A stretch of DNA of 64,000 nucleotides from Oscillospiraceae bacterium NTUH-002-81 (lineage in GTDB: Bacteria; Bacillota; Clostridia; Lachnospirales; Lachnospiraceae), in the NCBI GenBank assembly GCA_032620915.1, contig CP136052.1, positions 651,001 to 715,000 on the forward strand, given 5' to 3'. The notes under the pieces are model-generated. The model was not told the DNA's origin, did no database searches, and worked only from the letters and a program-made list of their open reading frames with translations. How positions within the stretch are numbered: the first letter of the stretch is position 1; each line of letters opens with the position of its first letter. The translations under genes were made by a program, and so were the position numbers. Shown here piece after piece: positions 52,142 to 59,930 of this stretch.

Positions 52142-53189
52142 TCACCTCCCAAATGGACGATCCACTTTCGGGAACGTCAAGGTTACGGTTGTTCCACCGT
52201 AAGAATTGTTTTTTAGCTCCACCGTGATAGACAGGTCAGTTGCCATTTTCTGAACAAGGTATAATCCCATACCCGTAGAACGACTAAGGTAACTGCCCGT
52301 ATCTCCAGTAAACCCCTTGTCGAAAACAAAGGGTAAGTCAGACAACGGTATGCTTGTGCCGTTGTCTTTAATAGATAAAGAAATCTGTTCACTATCCGCA
52401 CTATCAGCAATGGAAAAGAGAAGCCGGGGAGCAGGATTGTTCCCCGCATATTTCACACTATTGCTGATTATCTGTCCTAAAATAAACATCAAACCTTTTT
52501 TTGTCAGAAATCACTTGATAATCGTTTTCGGTATATTCAACAGAAAATCCGGCTTCTTCAAGAAGCGTTAAATTATCTTCAACTGCTTCACGACAAGTTT
52601 CAAGAATTGAAAGCGGCTCAAAAAAGTAATCCTTATGAGTAGCTCCAAGCCTTGAAAAGTATAGAATTTGTTCTATATCCTGTCGGGTATGGTCGCGTAC
52701 ATACAGCATACGGGTATGAACCAAAGGGGACATTTCATCTTTTCGATTGTCCAGTAGCAAGGTCATAAGGGATAGCGGTTTTTTGATTTCATGTACCCAA
52801 TTTTCAATGTAGTGTTCATAATCTGTAACTGTAATTTTCTGTTCGTTGATATATTCCTGCTGCGTCCTCAAATGCTGCCCCAATTCACAGATATAAGGGC
52901 GTAATACTGCGGGAACAGCTTCACACAGTAAGTATTCGTTGGTATCGTCCGGCTCCAATAGAAAACGCCGAAAAATAACGTCTGCCCTGTTGCGTTTTCT
53001 GATTGATATAGCAAGAGGAATAGCAAGTGCGGCAAATGATACAAAAATTATCAATGCAACATAGTTGATAAAATAATCGGGATTAGCCAGCCAAGCAAGG
53101 AATATAAAGAACAAGTCCAAACAGGCAAGTGTAATAATCCATACACGATTAGAGGAAATATATGTTAAAAGTATTTTTAGCTTCTTCAT
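52142..53189 (-). pseudogene. BceS-like sensor histidine kinase, frameshifted as sequenced
   Basis: Intramembrane-sensing kinase of about 348 aa when repaired: two membrane helices at the N-terminus (about 15-32 and 40-60) with almost no loop, H box HYIENWVHEIKKPLSLM, N box QIISNSVKYAG and G box STGMGLYLVQKM. The frame breaks in a run of seven T on the plus strand (52496-52502); six would give SDKKGLMFILGQI and an intact protein. Kinases of this type sense the flux of the partner ABC transporter. ATGA overlap with the regulator gene. Confidence 0.85.
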
Positions 53190-53869
53190 AATCGCACCTG
53201 CTCTTTCAAGCGGTAGCCTTGCCCGCGTACTGTTTCTATCCGATCTTCAAGACCAAATTCACGGAGCGTTTTCCTCAATCGCGTAAAGGTTACTTGCAGC
53301 GCATTTTCGTCAATGTATTCTTCCGTTCCCCAAAGCACGTTGCACAGCTCATGTTTGGTAACAAGATTAGGGCTTTTCTTCAAAAGCGCAAGCAATATTT
53401 TTCCCTCATTGGGTGGCATGAGGGAAGAACTCTTTCCCACATAGATTGTAAAGGTGTTTGGGTCAAGTAAAAATCCGTTCCCGTCCAGTAAACCTTGCCG
53501 TATCTGTTCCTCTTTGCGTCGTAATAAATTTTTAATGCGGGCAAGCAGGCGCTCCATATTACACGGCTTTGTTAAGTAGTCGTCAGCTCCCAATCCTAAT
53601 GCGTGAAGTTCGTCCTGCAATTTATCTCTTGCTGTCAATACCAACGCTGTTCCAATCTGCTTTGCTTTTAATTCTTTGCAGATTTCAAAGCCGGAATGAA
53701 ATGGAAGATTTATGTCGAGCAAAACCAAATCGGGGGAATACTCTGCAATTTCCGATATTGCGTTTTCAAAATCAAATAACGCAACTGTTTCATACCCCGA
53801 CTTTCTCAATAAATCCGTCAGTTCTTCCCGCATATAAACATCATCTTCAACTACCATAATTCGTGCCAA
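53186..53869 (-). CDS. BceR-like response regulator
   Basis: OmpR-family regulator of about 227 aa. Receiver with MVVEDDVYMREEL, phospho-acceptor in LVLLDINLPFHSGFE, and TKPCN in place of the usual TKPF. Winged helix ends RGQGYRLKEQVRL. TTG 53869 with AAGGAGGTG six bases upstream is the likely start. Expected to activate the adjacent bceAB-like promoter, where a matching inverted repeat is found at 56891-56907. Confidence 0.9.
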   Translation of the reverse strand: MARIMVVEDDVYMREELTDLLRKSGYETVALFDFENAISEIAEYSPDLVLLDINLPFHSGFEICKELKAKQIGTALVLTARDKLQDELHALGLGADDYLTKPCNMERLLARIKNLLRRKEEQIRQGLLDGNGFLLDPNTFTIYVGKSSSLMPPNEGKILLALLKKSPNLVTKHELCNVLWGTEEYIDENALQVTFTRLRKTLREFGLEDRIETVRGQGYRLKEQVRL

Positions 53870-53897
53870 TACGACCACCTCCTTTCACGTAAGCCTG

Positions 53898-56048
53898 TTA
53901 TGAATTAGGCTTGTAATTTATTTTTCCGATTTCCCGTGTAGCTGTCCGCGCAACAGCCACACCGTAAACTGCCATAATAAGAACGACAGTAAATGCCATA
54001 ATAATCAGCAACGGATAAGATTGCCCGATCTTTGTGCTGTCAGAGTATAAATGTTGCTGCATTGCATAAAGACCAACCGTACCGCTTATACAAGCCAACA
54101 TTAGGGGGAGCAGGAAATACCATAAAACTTGTTTATAAATTGACCGCTTTATCTGTTCGCGTTGCGCACCCAAAATTGAGAGTGTCAAATATCTTAATTT
54201 TGTCGATTGCATTTGTGTTAAGAATTGCAAAGCAAGCAATGCACACGCAATAATCAATAGCATAAAGCCCATATATAAAGTCGTGTAACTCCCGGAGATA
54301 AGATAAAATAGCTGTCGCCCGAAATTATCAAGATAGCTTTCGTAATACAGACCGGACGGCTTCAGCAAATCACGTGCTTCCATAACGGACAACATCAGCC
54401 CATTTGCTTCTACAAGCTCATTCGGAATACAGAAATTCCAATATACGGAACACGTGTCCGGGTCTACATAGTTATGATATATCTCGTCGGAAACAATCAA
54501 CGCGGTTACAATTTTAACATTTTCATCCGCAGTAAGCCCTTTCATTGGTACAGACGGAACAAGTGTAACTGACTTTTTGTCAATGGAAATCAACGCATTA
54601 CCGCTTGTCTGTGCGTTCTCTGCAATCCTGTCTAACAGAGCAATGGTATCTTCCTGTGCTTTCCCTAAAAAGTCCGGGTTGAGGTAAAAAACAGCTTCGT
54701 CATTTTCAAGATTTATTTGCTTTTCTCCTGCGGCTTCCAACAAGCGATTATATGATGAAACTGGGAGCATATAAGGAGCAACACTCCCCGTATCAATAAA
54801 TCCAAGCAGATTAAGGGCTGCGGGTTGATGTGAGCCTAATTCGCAACTGGCAGCTTCTTGTGTAGCAGGGTCTATTACACCCTCTGGCAAGTTTTGAACA
54901 ATCTCTTTTCTTAATACAGACCAGTCAACAAAGGATTTCATTTCCCCGGAAGCAGGACGTTTCATGTTCCCTGTTTCCATACGGTTAAGATTAGCTACAT
55001 AAACTCGCATTTGCTCGTCGGAAAGGTATTGTTCAATATTCTGTTCTTCGCCCATTACTGTAAAATCATAGACAGCAGAAGTTCTTGTTAATTCATTCCC
55101 ATGCGACATAATAGTTGCAGAACCATTTGCAATAAACATAATGGTAAGCATCATCAGAATAGACGCAACACTAATTGAAATATATTTATAAACAACATTT
55201 TCGTGAAGCTGTCGCAAAGTAAATACATAAAGTCCATTTGTCGCTTTACGTTTGTTAGAAGCAGCTACTATACTTAAAAGCCGAGCAATGCCACGGATAA
55301 AAAGAATTGTTCCAACAATTCCAAGCAGGACAGCAACAAGCAGCATTACACCACCGCCAGCCATGAAGTGTTCTATGGCAACCCAGTATGCAACAAGTAA
55401 AACTGCCGTACCAATTACAAGGGATAGCAAACTTCCGTGTGTGCTGCCCGTGTGTTGTTTTTTTGCCATTTCTCCATAAAGCAGTTGGTGAACTTCTTTC
55501 TTAAACAATTTTCCACATAGTATAAACAACGCCACACATTGGATAATTAAAAATCCCAATATCGTAAAGAAAACTGCGCTTAACGAAAAACTTGATTGAT
55601 GTGCAATAATACCGTGTCCGACTAAACGTGCCGTTGCAAGGCTGATAACTTCGGATAGAAAACCACCGCAGATAAGTCCACCCAAAAGAGCGACAAGTGA
55701 AGTGATAAGCCCCTCCGTCATAATTTGCGTAAATAATCGGGTCTTTGTCATACCAAACATCAAATATAACCCTAATTCCCGACTGCGACATTCGAGCTGA
55801 TACTTATTTGCAAATACTACAAGGAAAAATACAAATAATAATGCACAAACATAGACAGTAGGCAAAAGGTTTGTAAGTAGCCGTTCCACGGCGTCGCTTT
55901 CAAGGCTACTTAAAAAGCGTATCACGTCCTGCGCTCCGAGAGAAAGCACAATGTAAAATGCCGCTACCGCCGTTACCATTGTCAGAAAGTAAATCAGATT
56001 TTCGTTGCGGCTACGTTTGGAATTTCTCCATGCAAGGTTAAAGAACAT
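53898..56048 (-). CDS. BceB-like ABC transporter permease
   Basis: 716 aa. Ten membrane helices in the FtsX-type arrangement with a large extracellular domain (about residues 320-590) between helices 7 and 8, the hallmark of BceB peptide-detoxification permeases. N-terminus FFNLAWRNSKRSRNENLIYF and the ELGLYLMFGMTKTRL coupling loop are typical. It overlaps the ATPase gene by 11 bases. Such transporters protect lipid II-cycle intermediates from bacitracin, lantibiotics and related peptides. Exact drug not predictable. Confidence 0.9.
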   Translation of the reverse strand: MFFNLAWRNSKRSRNENLIYFLTMVTAVAAFYIVLSLGAQDVIRFLSSLESDAVERLLTNLLPTVYVCALLFVFFLVVFANKYQLECRSRELGLYLMFGMTKTRLFTQIMTEGLITSLVALLGGLICGGFLSEVISLATARLVGHGIIAHQSSFSLSAVFFTILGFLIIQCVALFILCGKLFKKEVHQLLYGEMAKKQHTGSTHGSLLSLVIGTAVLLVAYWVAIEHFMAGGGVMLLVAVLLGIVGTILFIRGIARLLSIVAASNKRKATNGLYVFTLRQLHENVVYKYISISVASILMMLTIMFIANGSATIMSHGNELTRTSAVYDFTVMGEEQNIEQYLSDEQMRVYVANLNRMETGNMKRPASGEMKSFVDWSVLRKEIVQNLPEGVIDPATQEAASCELGSHQPAALNLLGFIDTGSVAPYMLPVSSYNRLLEAAGEKQINLENDEAVFYLNPDFLGKAQEDTIALLDRIAENAQTSGNALISIDKKSVTLVPSVPMKGLTADENVKIVTALIVSDEIYHNYVDPDTCSVYWNFCIPNELVEANGLMLSVMEARDLLKPSGLYYESYLDNFGRQLFYLISGSYTTLYMGFMLLIIACALLALQFLTQMQSTKLRYLTLSILGAQREQIKRSIYKQVLWYFLLPLMLACISGTVGLYAMQQHLYSDSTKIGQSYPLLIIMAFTVVLIMAVYGVAVARTATREIGKINYKPNS

Positions 56049-56820
56049 TTGCGCTCCCTCCTCCCATTTGCGCCATTACGTGTAATATGCGCGCATAAAA
56101 TTCTTCCCGTGTTTCTGTCGGAACTTTGCGACGCAATTCATGGAAAATAACGCCGTCCTGTATGAACAAAATGCGGGAACAGAAACTTGCTGCGTTAGGG
56201 TCATGCGTAACCATTAAAATTGTACGTTCTTGTGATTGATTGACTTCCCGTAACTTTTCCATGAGCAGCCGCGCGGCTTTTGTATCTAATGCACCTGTCG
56301 GCTCGTCAGCCAAAATAATATCCGGGTCAGAAATCAAACTACGGGCTGCGGCTACACGCTGCTTTTGACCGCCGGACATCTGCGCCGGAAACTTTGAAAG
56401 AACATCAGTAATTCCAAGAAATCCGGCTATATCATTTAGGCGCTTTTCGGCTATGGAAATATCTATATTGTGAATGGATAAGGGCAACAGAATATTTTCT
56501 CTGCCTGTCAAATTATCAAGCAAAGCAAAGTCTTGAAACAGATAACCAATTCTATTTCCACGGTATTCCGCTAACTTAGCACCGTCAAAAGCACTTATAT
56601 TCGCTCCGGAGAGCAAAATTTGTCCAGAGGTGGGTTTAATGACCGTAGCAATACAATTCAATAATGTTGTTTTCCCGGAACCGCTGGCTCCCATAATTCC
56701 CAAATACTCGCCATTGAGAACATCAAAGGTAATTCCGTTTAGTGCTTTTGTGGGAACACCTTCTTTGGAATATGCTTTGTGCAGGTCGCGTACTTCTAAA
56801 AGTTTTTTTGTATAATCCAT
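56038..56820 (-). CDS. BceA-like ABC transporter ATPase
   Basis: 260 aa. Walker A GASGSGKTT (about 50-58), Q loop LFQDFALLDNLT, signature QMSGGQKQRVAAARSL, Walker B IILADEPTGALD and H loop MVTHDP. ATG 56820 after AAAGAGGTG is preferred over ATG 56844. Forms a transporter with the downstream permease. First gene of the cargo run; its promoter region contains a BceR-type inverted repeat. Confidence 0.92.
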   Translation of the reverse strand: MDYTKKLLEVRDLHKAYSKEGVPTKALNGITFDVLNGEYLGIMGASGSGKTTLLNCIATVIKPTSGQILLSGANISAFDGAKLAEYRGNRIGYLFQDFALLDNLTGRENILLPLSIHNIDISIAEKRLNDIAGFLGITDVLSKFPAQMSGGQKQRVAAARSLISDPDIILADEPTGALDTKAARLLMEKLREVNQSQERTILMVTHDPNAASFCSRILFIQDGVIFHELRRKVPTETREEFYARILHVMAQMGGGSANVL

Positions 56821-56890
56821 ACTTAACACCTCTTTTTTGTTCATGTTTTTTTACAATTAAAATTTTACTACACAAAGCACAAATACACCA

Positions 56891-56907
56891 CTTACATTTG
56901 ATGTAAG
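56891..56907 (-). promoter_or_regulatory. Candidate BceR-type operator upstream of the ABC transporter genes
   Basis: CTTACA-TTTGA-TGTAAG is a perfect 6-bp inverted repeat about 70 bases before the ATPase start. Bacillus BceR-like regulators bind TTACA-N4/5-TGTAA type sites. The downstream promoter has a recognisable -10 (TAAAAT) but no good -35, as expected for an activated promoter. Confidence 0.6.
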
Positions 56908-57001
56908 GTTCCTTTGCTTGAATTTCACCGCTATTCTTTATGCTGCTTTTCGTCTGTCACCAGACATTCAATCTTCTACAAAATATTCACCATATATCAT
57001 A

Positions 57002-57015
57002 GTCGGTTGACCGAC
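57002..57015. repeat. Orphan palindrome GTCGGTTGACCGAC
   Basis: Perfect palindrome of two 6-bp arms resembling TetR/QacR-type operators. No tetR-like gene is present in the element. It lies in a 350-base AT-rich region (56850-57203) without genes at the right end of the inner element. Confidence 0.4.
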
Positions 57016-57207
57016 CAATAACAACACACTATTTCTTGACAACCTTATACTCATGTTCTACAAGAGTTCTAAATCTATTTGTTTAATCCATAAATGCAAA
57101 AAGGACAGCAGTATCAAATTGCTATCCTTGCATTTTATTATGGCTGATAATGTATAAGCGTGGGTTCGTCATATTTGGTGTGGTATCTTTAACTATGGGA
57201 AACTCCC

Positions 57208-57317
57208 AATTCCCATTTTGAAATTGTTTGCCGTGTAACTGTTACCTTTTCAGCGAGTGCCTCTTGCGAAAGTCCTCGTTGCTTTCTCAATTTCTGTATT
57301 TTCTCTCCGAGTGTCAT
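57208..57317 (-). pseudogene. 5' part of XRE-membrane regulator, cut by the inner element
   Basis: ATG 57317 follows GGAGGGATAT. It encodes [20 protein letters not shown] and [12 protein letters not shown], a complete helix-turn-helix, before the inner-element terminus. As it stands the frame runs a few codons into the element (VSHS) and stops, giving a truncated DNA-binding peptide of about 40 aa. The second half is at 39052-39745. Confidence 0.85.
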
Positions 57318-57435
57318 AATATCCCTCCTGCTACTTTGATTATGAAAAAATCATAGCAGACAAGCCGTTTTATATCTACCAACACACGCAGGAACAACCG
57401 CAACGAACCGTTGCAACGGGTAGCTATCACCAATT

Positions 57436-57669
57436 TTAGCCCGTCTGTCCCTCATTTTTCGGTTCTTTGTCCGGCTCCAGCTCAATCACATCCAAAATAC
57501 CACAATTCAGGGCTTCGCAAATACGAACCAGCGTTTCCATACTGATATTTTTTCCCTTACCCATGTTGGCAATCATATTTGTGGTAAGACCGGCGGCAAG
57601 CCGCAAGTCCTCTTTTCTCATATTACGCTCAACCAGCGTGTGCCAGAGGGGTTTATAGCTTATGTGCAT
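57436..57669 (-). CDS. Small Cro/CI-family helix-turn-helix regulator
   Basis: 77 aa: LVERNMRKEDLRLAAGLTTN and NISMETLVRICEALNCGILD form a YozG-type HTH. It is the last gene of the outer element before the right junction. Typical of IMEs, where it probably controls excision or copy-number genes. ATG 57669 follows AGGAGGATAAATGCACAT only loosely; an upstream start is possible. Confidence 0.75.
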   Translation of the reverse strand: MHISYKPLWHTLVERNMRKEDLRLAAGLTTNMIANMGKGKNISMETLVRICEALNCGILDVIELEPDKEPKNEGQTG

Positions 57670-57823
57670 TTATCCTCCTGCCTTTCTCCCGGTTCCGGGG
57701 TTCCTGTTCCCATTATATCAAAGTTCTTGCTATTCCACAAACATTTCTTGACACAATCGCCGGTTCCGTCTGGATTGTGCTTTTCCTTTCTTTTCTTGAT
57801 TACATCTACTTAGCCATAAGCTG
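57670..57823. other. Right terminus of the outer element, no gene
   Basis: About 150 AT-rich bases with the right half of the recombination site. The last 21 bases before the TG core form an imperfect inverted repeat with the left end. Confidence 0.5.
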
Positions 57824-59705
57824 CTTTATGCCGAGCGGTTGAGCCAGATGCGGGAGGTGACCACCCAGCTGTTTGCCGGTCTGGAGGATGTGATGAACAA
57901 CCAGTGGCGTACGGCCTCAGAACAGTGCCGTACACTGCAGCGGGAGAAGCCGCAGACCATGGACGGGTTGATGGATTTTCTGCAGGACCAGGCTGTTCTG
58001 GGAGAGAGAATATCTTCTTTCTTCCTCGGAGCGTGTCAGCTACGTGAGCAATTCCCTCATTTCTGATGAAACGCGGATGGTGTTTTTGCAGCGGCTGGAA
58101 GAACCGGTGACGGTGGAGAATGGCGGCCAGCAGACAACATTGATCTATTATGGTATTTCACAGAATATGGAAGAGCTGAATCCGTATTTCGAGTGCTCTG
58201 CCTATAATGGGAATAACAGCGTATATGTGGTGGATGAAGCCGGGCTGCGGCTGTTCAGCAGCAATGGCGACGGGTTACTGAAAGGGTTTAATATCTATCA
58301 TATTCTGGAAGGAATGGAGTATCTGCACGGCAGTTCTTTTGACCTGGCAAGAAAGGAACTGGAAGTGGAGAATATCGCCTATTCCAATGCAGTGATCAAC
58401 GATACGGAGGTTTACTATGCGCTGTATCGGATGGAAAATGCCGAGTGGACGCTGATTTTCCTCGTTCCTTCCGCTTATGTGGCGACCAATACGGTGGCGC
58501 TGGTGAATACCACCATCCGCATGGTTCTGATTTTTGCAGTGCTGCTTGTGATTTTCAGTGCGGCGGCGATTTTCTGGCTGATGCGCATGCAGCAGCGGGC
58601 AGCGCTGGAAGTGGAGCGTAGGAACAATGCCCAGCTGGAGCGGATCAATGAGGAGCTGGCTGCTGCCGTGGAAGTGGCAGAGAAAGCGACAAAGGCCAAG
58701 AGTGATTTCCTGGCCAATATGTCCCATGACATTCGGACGCCCATGAATGCCATCGTGGGCATTACGAACCTGATGGAGCATGAGGCGGATGCTTCGGACA
58801 AGCTGCATACCTATATTCAGAAAGTACAGCTTTCCAGCCGGCATCTGCTGAGTCTCATCAACGATATTCTGGACATGAGCAAGATCGAGTCCAGTGAGGT
58901 GGCACTGAATCAGGATTCCATCAGTCTGGCGGAGCATGCCACGTTCCACATCACGGTGGAAGATAATGGATACGGCATGGAAGAGGCATTTGTAAAACAT
59001 ATTTTTGAACCGTTTACCCGGGGCGAAAGCTCCATGACCAACAAGGTGCAGGGAACGGGCCTTGGCATGGCGATCACGAAAAATATCGTAGACCTGATGG
59101 GAGGCACCATCACGGTGCGCAGTACGGTAGACCGGGGCAGCTGTTTTGATGTGACGCTGACTTTTCCCATTGATGACAGTGTGAAAAACCAGGTGTCCGT
59201 GGAAAGCCTGCTTCTGATTGCAGAGGAAAAGGAACTGACCGGCAATCTGCAGGCAGTGCTGCAGGAGGCGGGGGTATCTTTCTTCGCCGCATCATCGGAA
59301 AAACAGGCAGAAGAGGTTCTGCAGGCACGGCGGGTGGAAGCTTTTGAACAGGTGAAGCCTGGGGACTATGATGCGGTGCTTCTGGACATTCAGATGCCGC
59401 GGATGAACGGCCTGGAGGCATCCTGAGCTATCCGAAGCGGATCGAACCCGCTGGGCCAGACCATTCCCATCATTGCCATGACGGCAAACGCTTTCACCGA
59501 GGATATCCGGGATTGCCTGAATGCCGGGATGGACGCCCATGTATCCAAGCCTATTGACATTGCGGTGCTGGAGCGCACCCTGCGCAATCTGATGGTAGAA
59601 AATGCGGGGGGGGCAAAACCCGGAAACCGGGGATGGTATAGACTTAATCGAAAGACCTTAAAAATGGTGGAGAGGACTGTGGTACACCTCTCTGAGAAAT
59701 CATAG
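57824..59705 (+). pseudogene. 3' part of hybrid sensor histidine kinase, multiply damaged
   Basis: Continues the gene started at 28455. It encodes an extracytoplasmic sensor region, a membrane helix (about 58520-58580), the H box NMSHDIRTPMNAIVGITNLM, G box GTGLGMAITKNIVDLMGG and a receiver domain with DYDAVLLDIQMPRMNG. Damage: a frameshift near 57995; an internal loss between LNQDSISLAE and HATFHITVEDNGYG that removes the end of the dimerization domain and the N box; and a TGA at 59425-59427 inside the receiver, after which the frame stays open to 59705 ([20 protein letters not shown]). It is therefore a true pseudogene rather than a sequencing artefact alone. Confidence 0.85.
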
Positions 59706-59744
59706 AAACTGTCTGTGCGGTGCACAGGATAGAGAACAATACTG

Positions 59745-59787
59745 CCGCAGGGCGGTTCCGGGAAGGAGCTGTCCTGCGGCTCTTTTG
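59745..59787 (+). terminator. Terminator after the kinase remnant
   Basis: CCGCAGG (59745-59751) pairs with CCTGCGG (59773-59779), with CTCTTTTG following. Confidence 0.65.
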
Positions 59788-59829
59788 TGATGTCATATGC
59801 AGTATGAGAATCGCTGTGATGGGAAAATC

Positions 59830-59894
59830 TGGCGAAAAAATCTGGAAAACGGGTCTGTTTTTTGACAAAGATTTTATCGCCCGTTTTTTATAAT
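59830..59894 (+). promoter_or_regulatory. Spo0A-type promoter for spoIIE
   Basis: TTGACA (59862-59867) and TATAAT (59889-59894) are both consensus but 21 bases apart. The Bacillus spoIIE and spoIIG promoters have the same odd spacing and depend on Spo0A-P. TGGCGAA (59830-59836) matches the 0A box TGNCGAA, and TTTGACA at the -35 is one base from the reverse 0A box. Confidence 0.65.
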
Positions 59895-59930
59895 TACTCC
59901 CATGATTTTGGAAAAGGGAGGGTGCACAGG

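Larger units (their letters stand above)
39746..57207. mobile_element. Inner integrative mobilizable element (17.46 kb) with BceRSAB cargo
   Basis: Both ends read inward as GTTTCCCWTAGTTAAAGATA (39746-39765; complement of 57184-57203), identical at 19 of 20 positions. The shared core TCCC/GGGA flanks each end (39742-39745 and 57204-57207), consistent with a GA crossover dinucleotide as known for TnpX/TndX-type recombinases. It interrupts the XRE-membrane regulator gene of the outer element. Content: recombinase, TnpW-like gene, RepA-like helicase, MobL, DUF3847, oriT, Cys-rich protein, excisionase-like protein, DUF6076, then AT-rich cargo with an IS110 and a peptide-antibiotic resistance locus. 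Confidence 0.88.
28596..57823. mobile_element. Outer integrative mobilizable element with large serine recombinase (contains a second element)
   Basis: Boundaries are set by the interrupted kinase gene: left junction AAAATG/TTTCAT, right junction AAGCTG/CTTTATG, with a shared TG dinucleotide (28594-28595 and 57822-57823) as likely crossover core. The 21 bases inside each end are an imperfect inverted repeat (13 of 21 match, best in the TAG-G/A-TGTA part). Without the inner element it is about 11.8 kb. It carries recombinase, TnpW-like gene, VirE-type primase/helicase, CHC2 primase, MobL relaxase, oriT, TTRAP and DUF3847 accessory genes, regulators and a hydrolase. It has no conjugation machinery, so it should be mobilizable rather than self-transmissible. 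Confidence 0.85.

Noticed and set aside
57002..57015. TetR-regulated promoter
   Set aside because: The palindrome is convincing as an operator shape, but no TetR gene or regulated gene with matching promoter could be tied to it; kept only as a repeat.
58044..59424. Independent sensor kinase gene starting at 58044
   Set aside because: The supposed start lies inside the sensor domain, and the upstream fragments (28455-28595 and 57824 onward) supply the missing N-terminus.
59478..59705. Separate small gene after the hybrid kinase
   Set aside because: It is in the same frame as the kinase and encodes the end of its receiver domain; it is the read-through part beyond the TGA at 59425.
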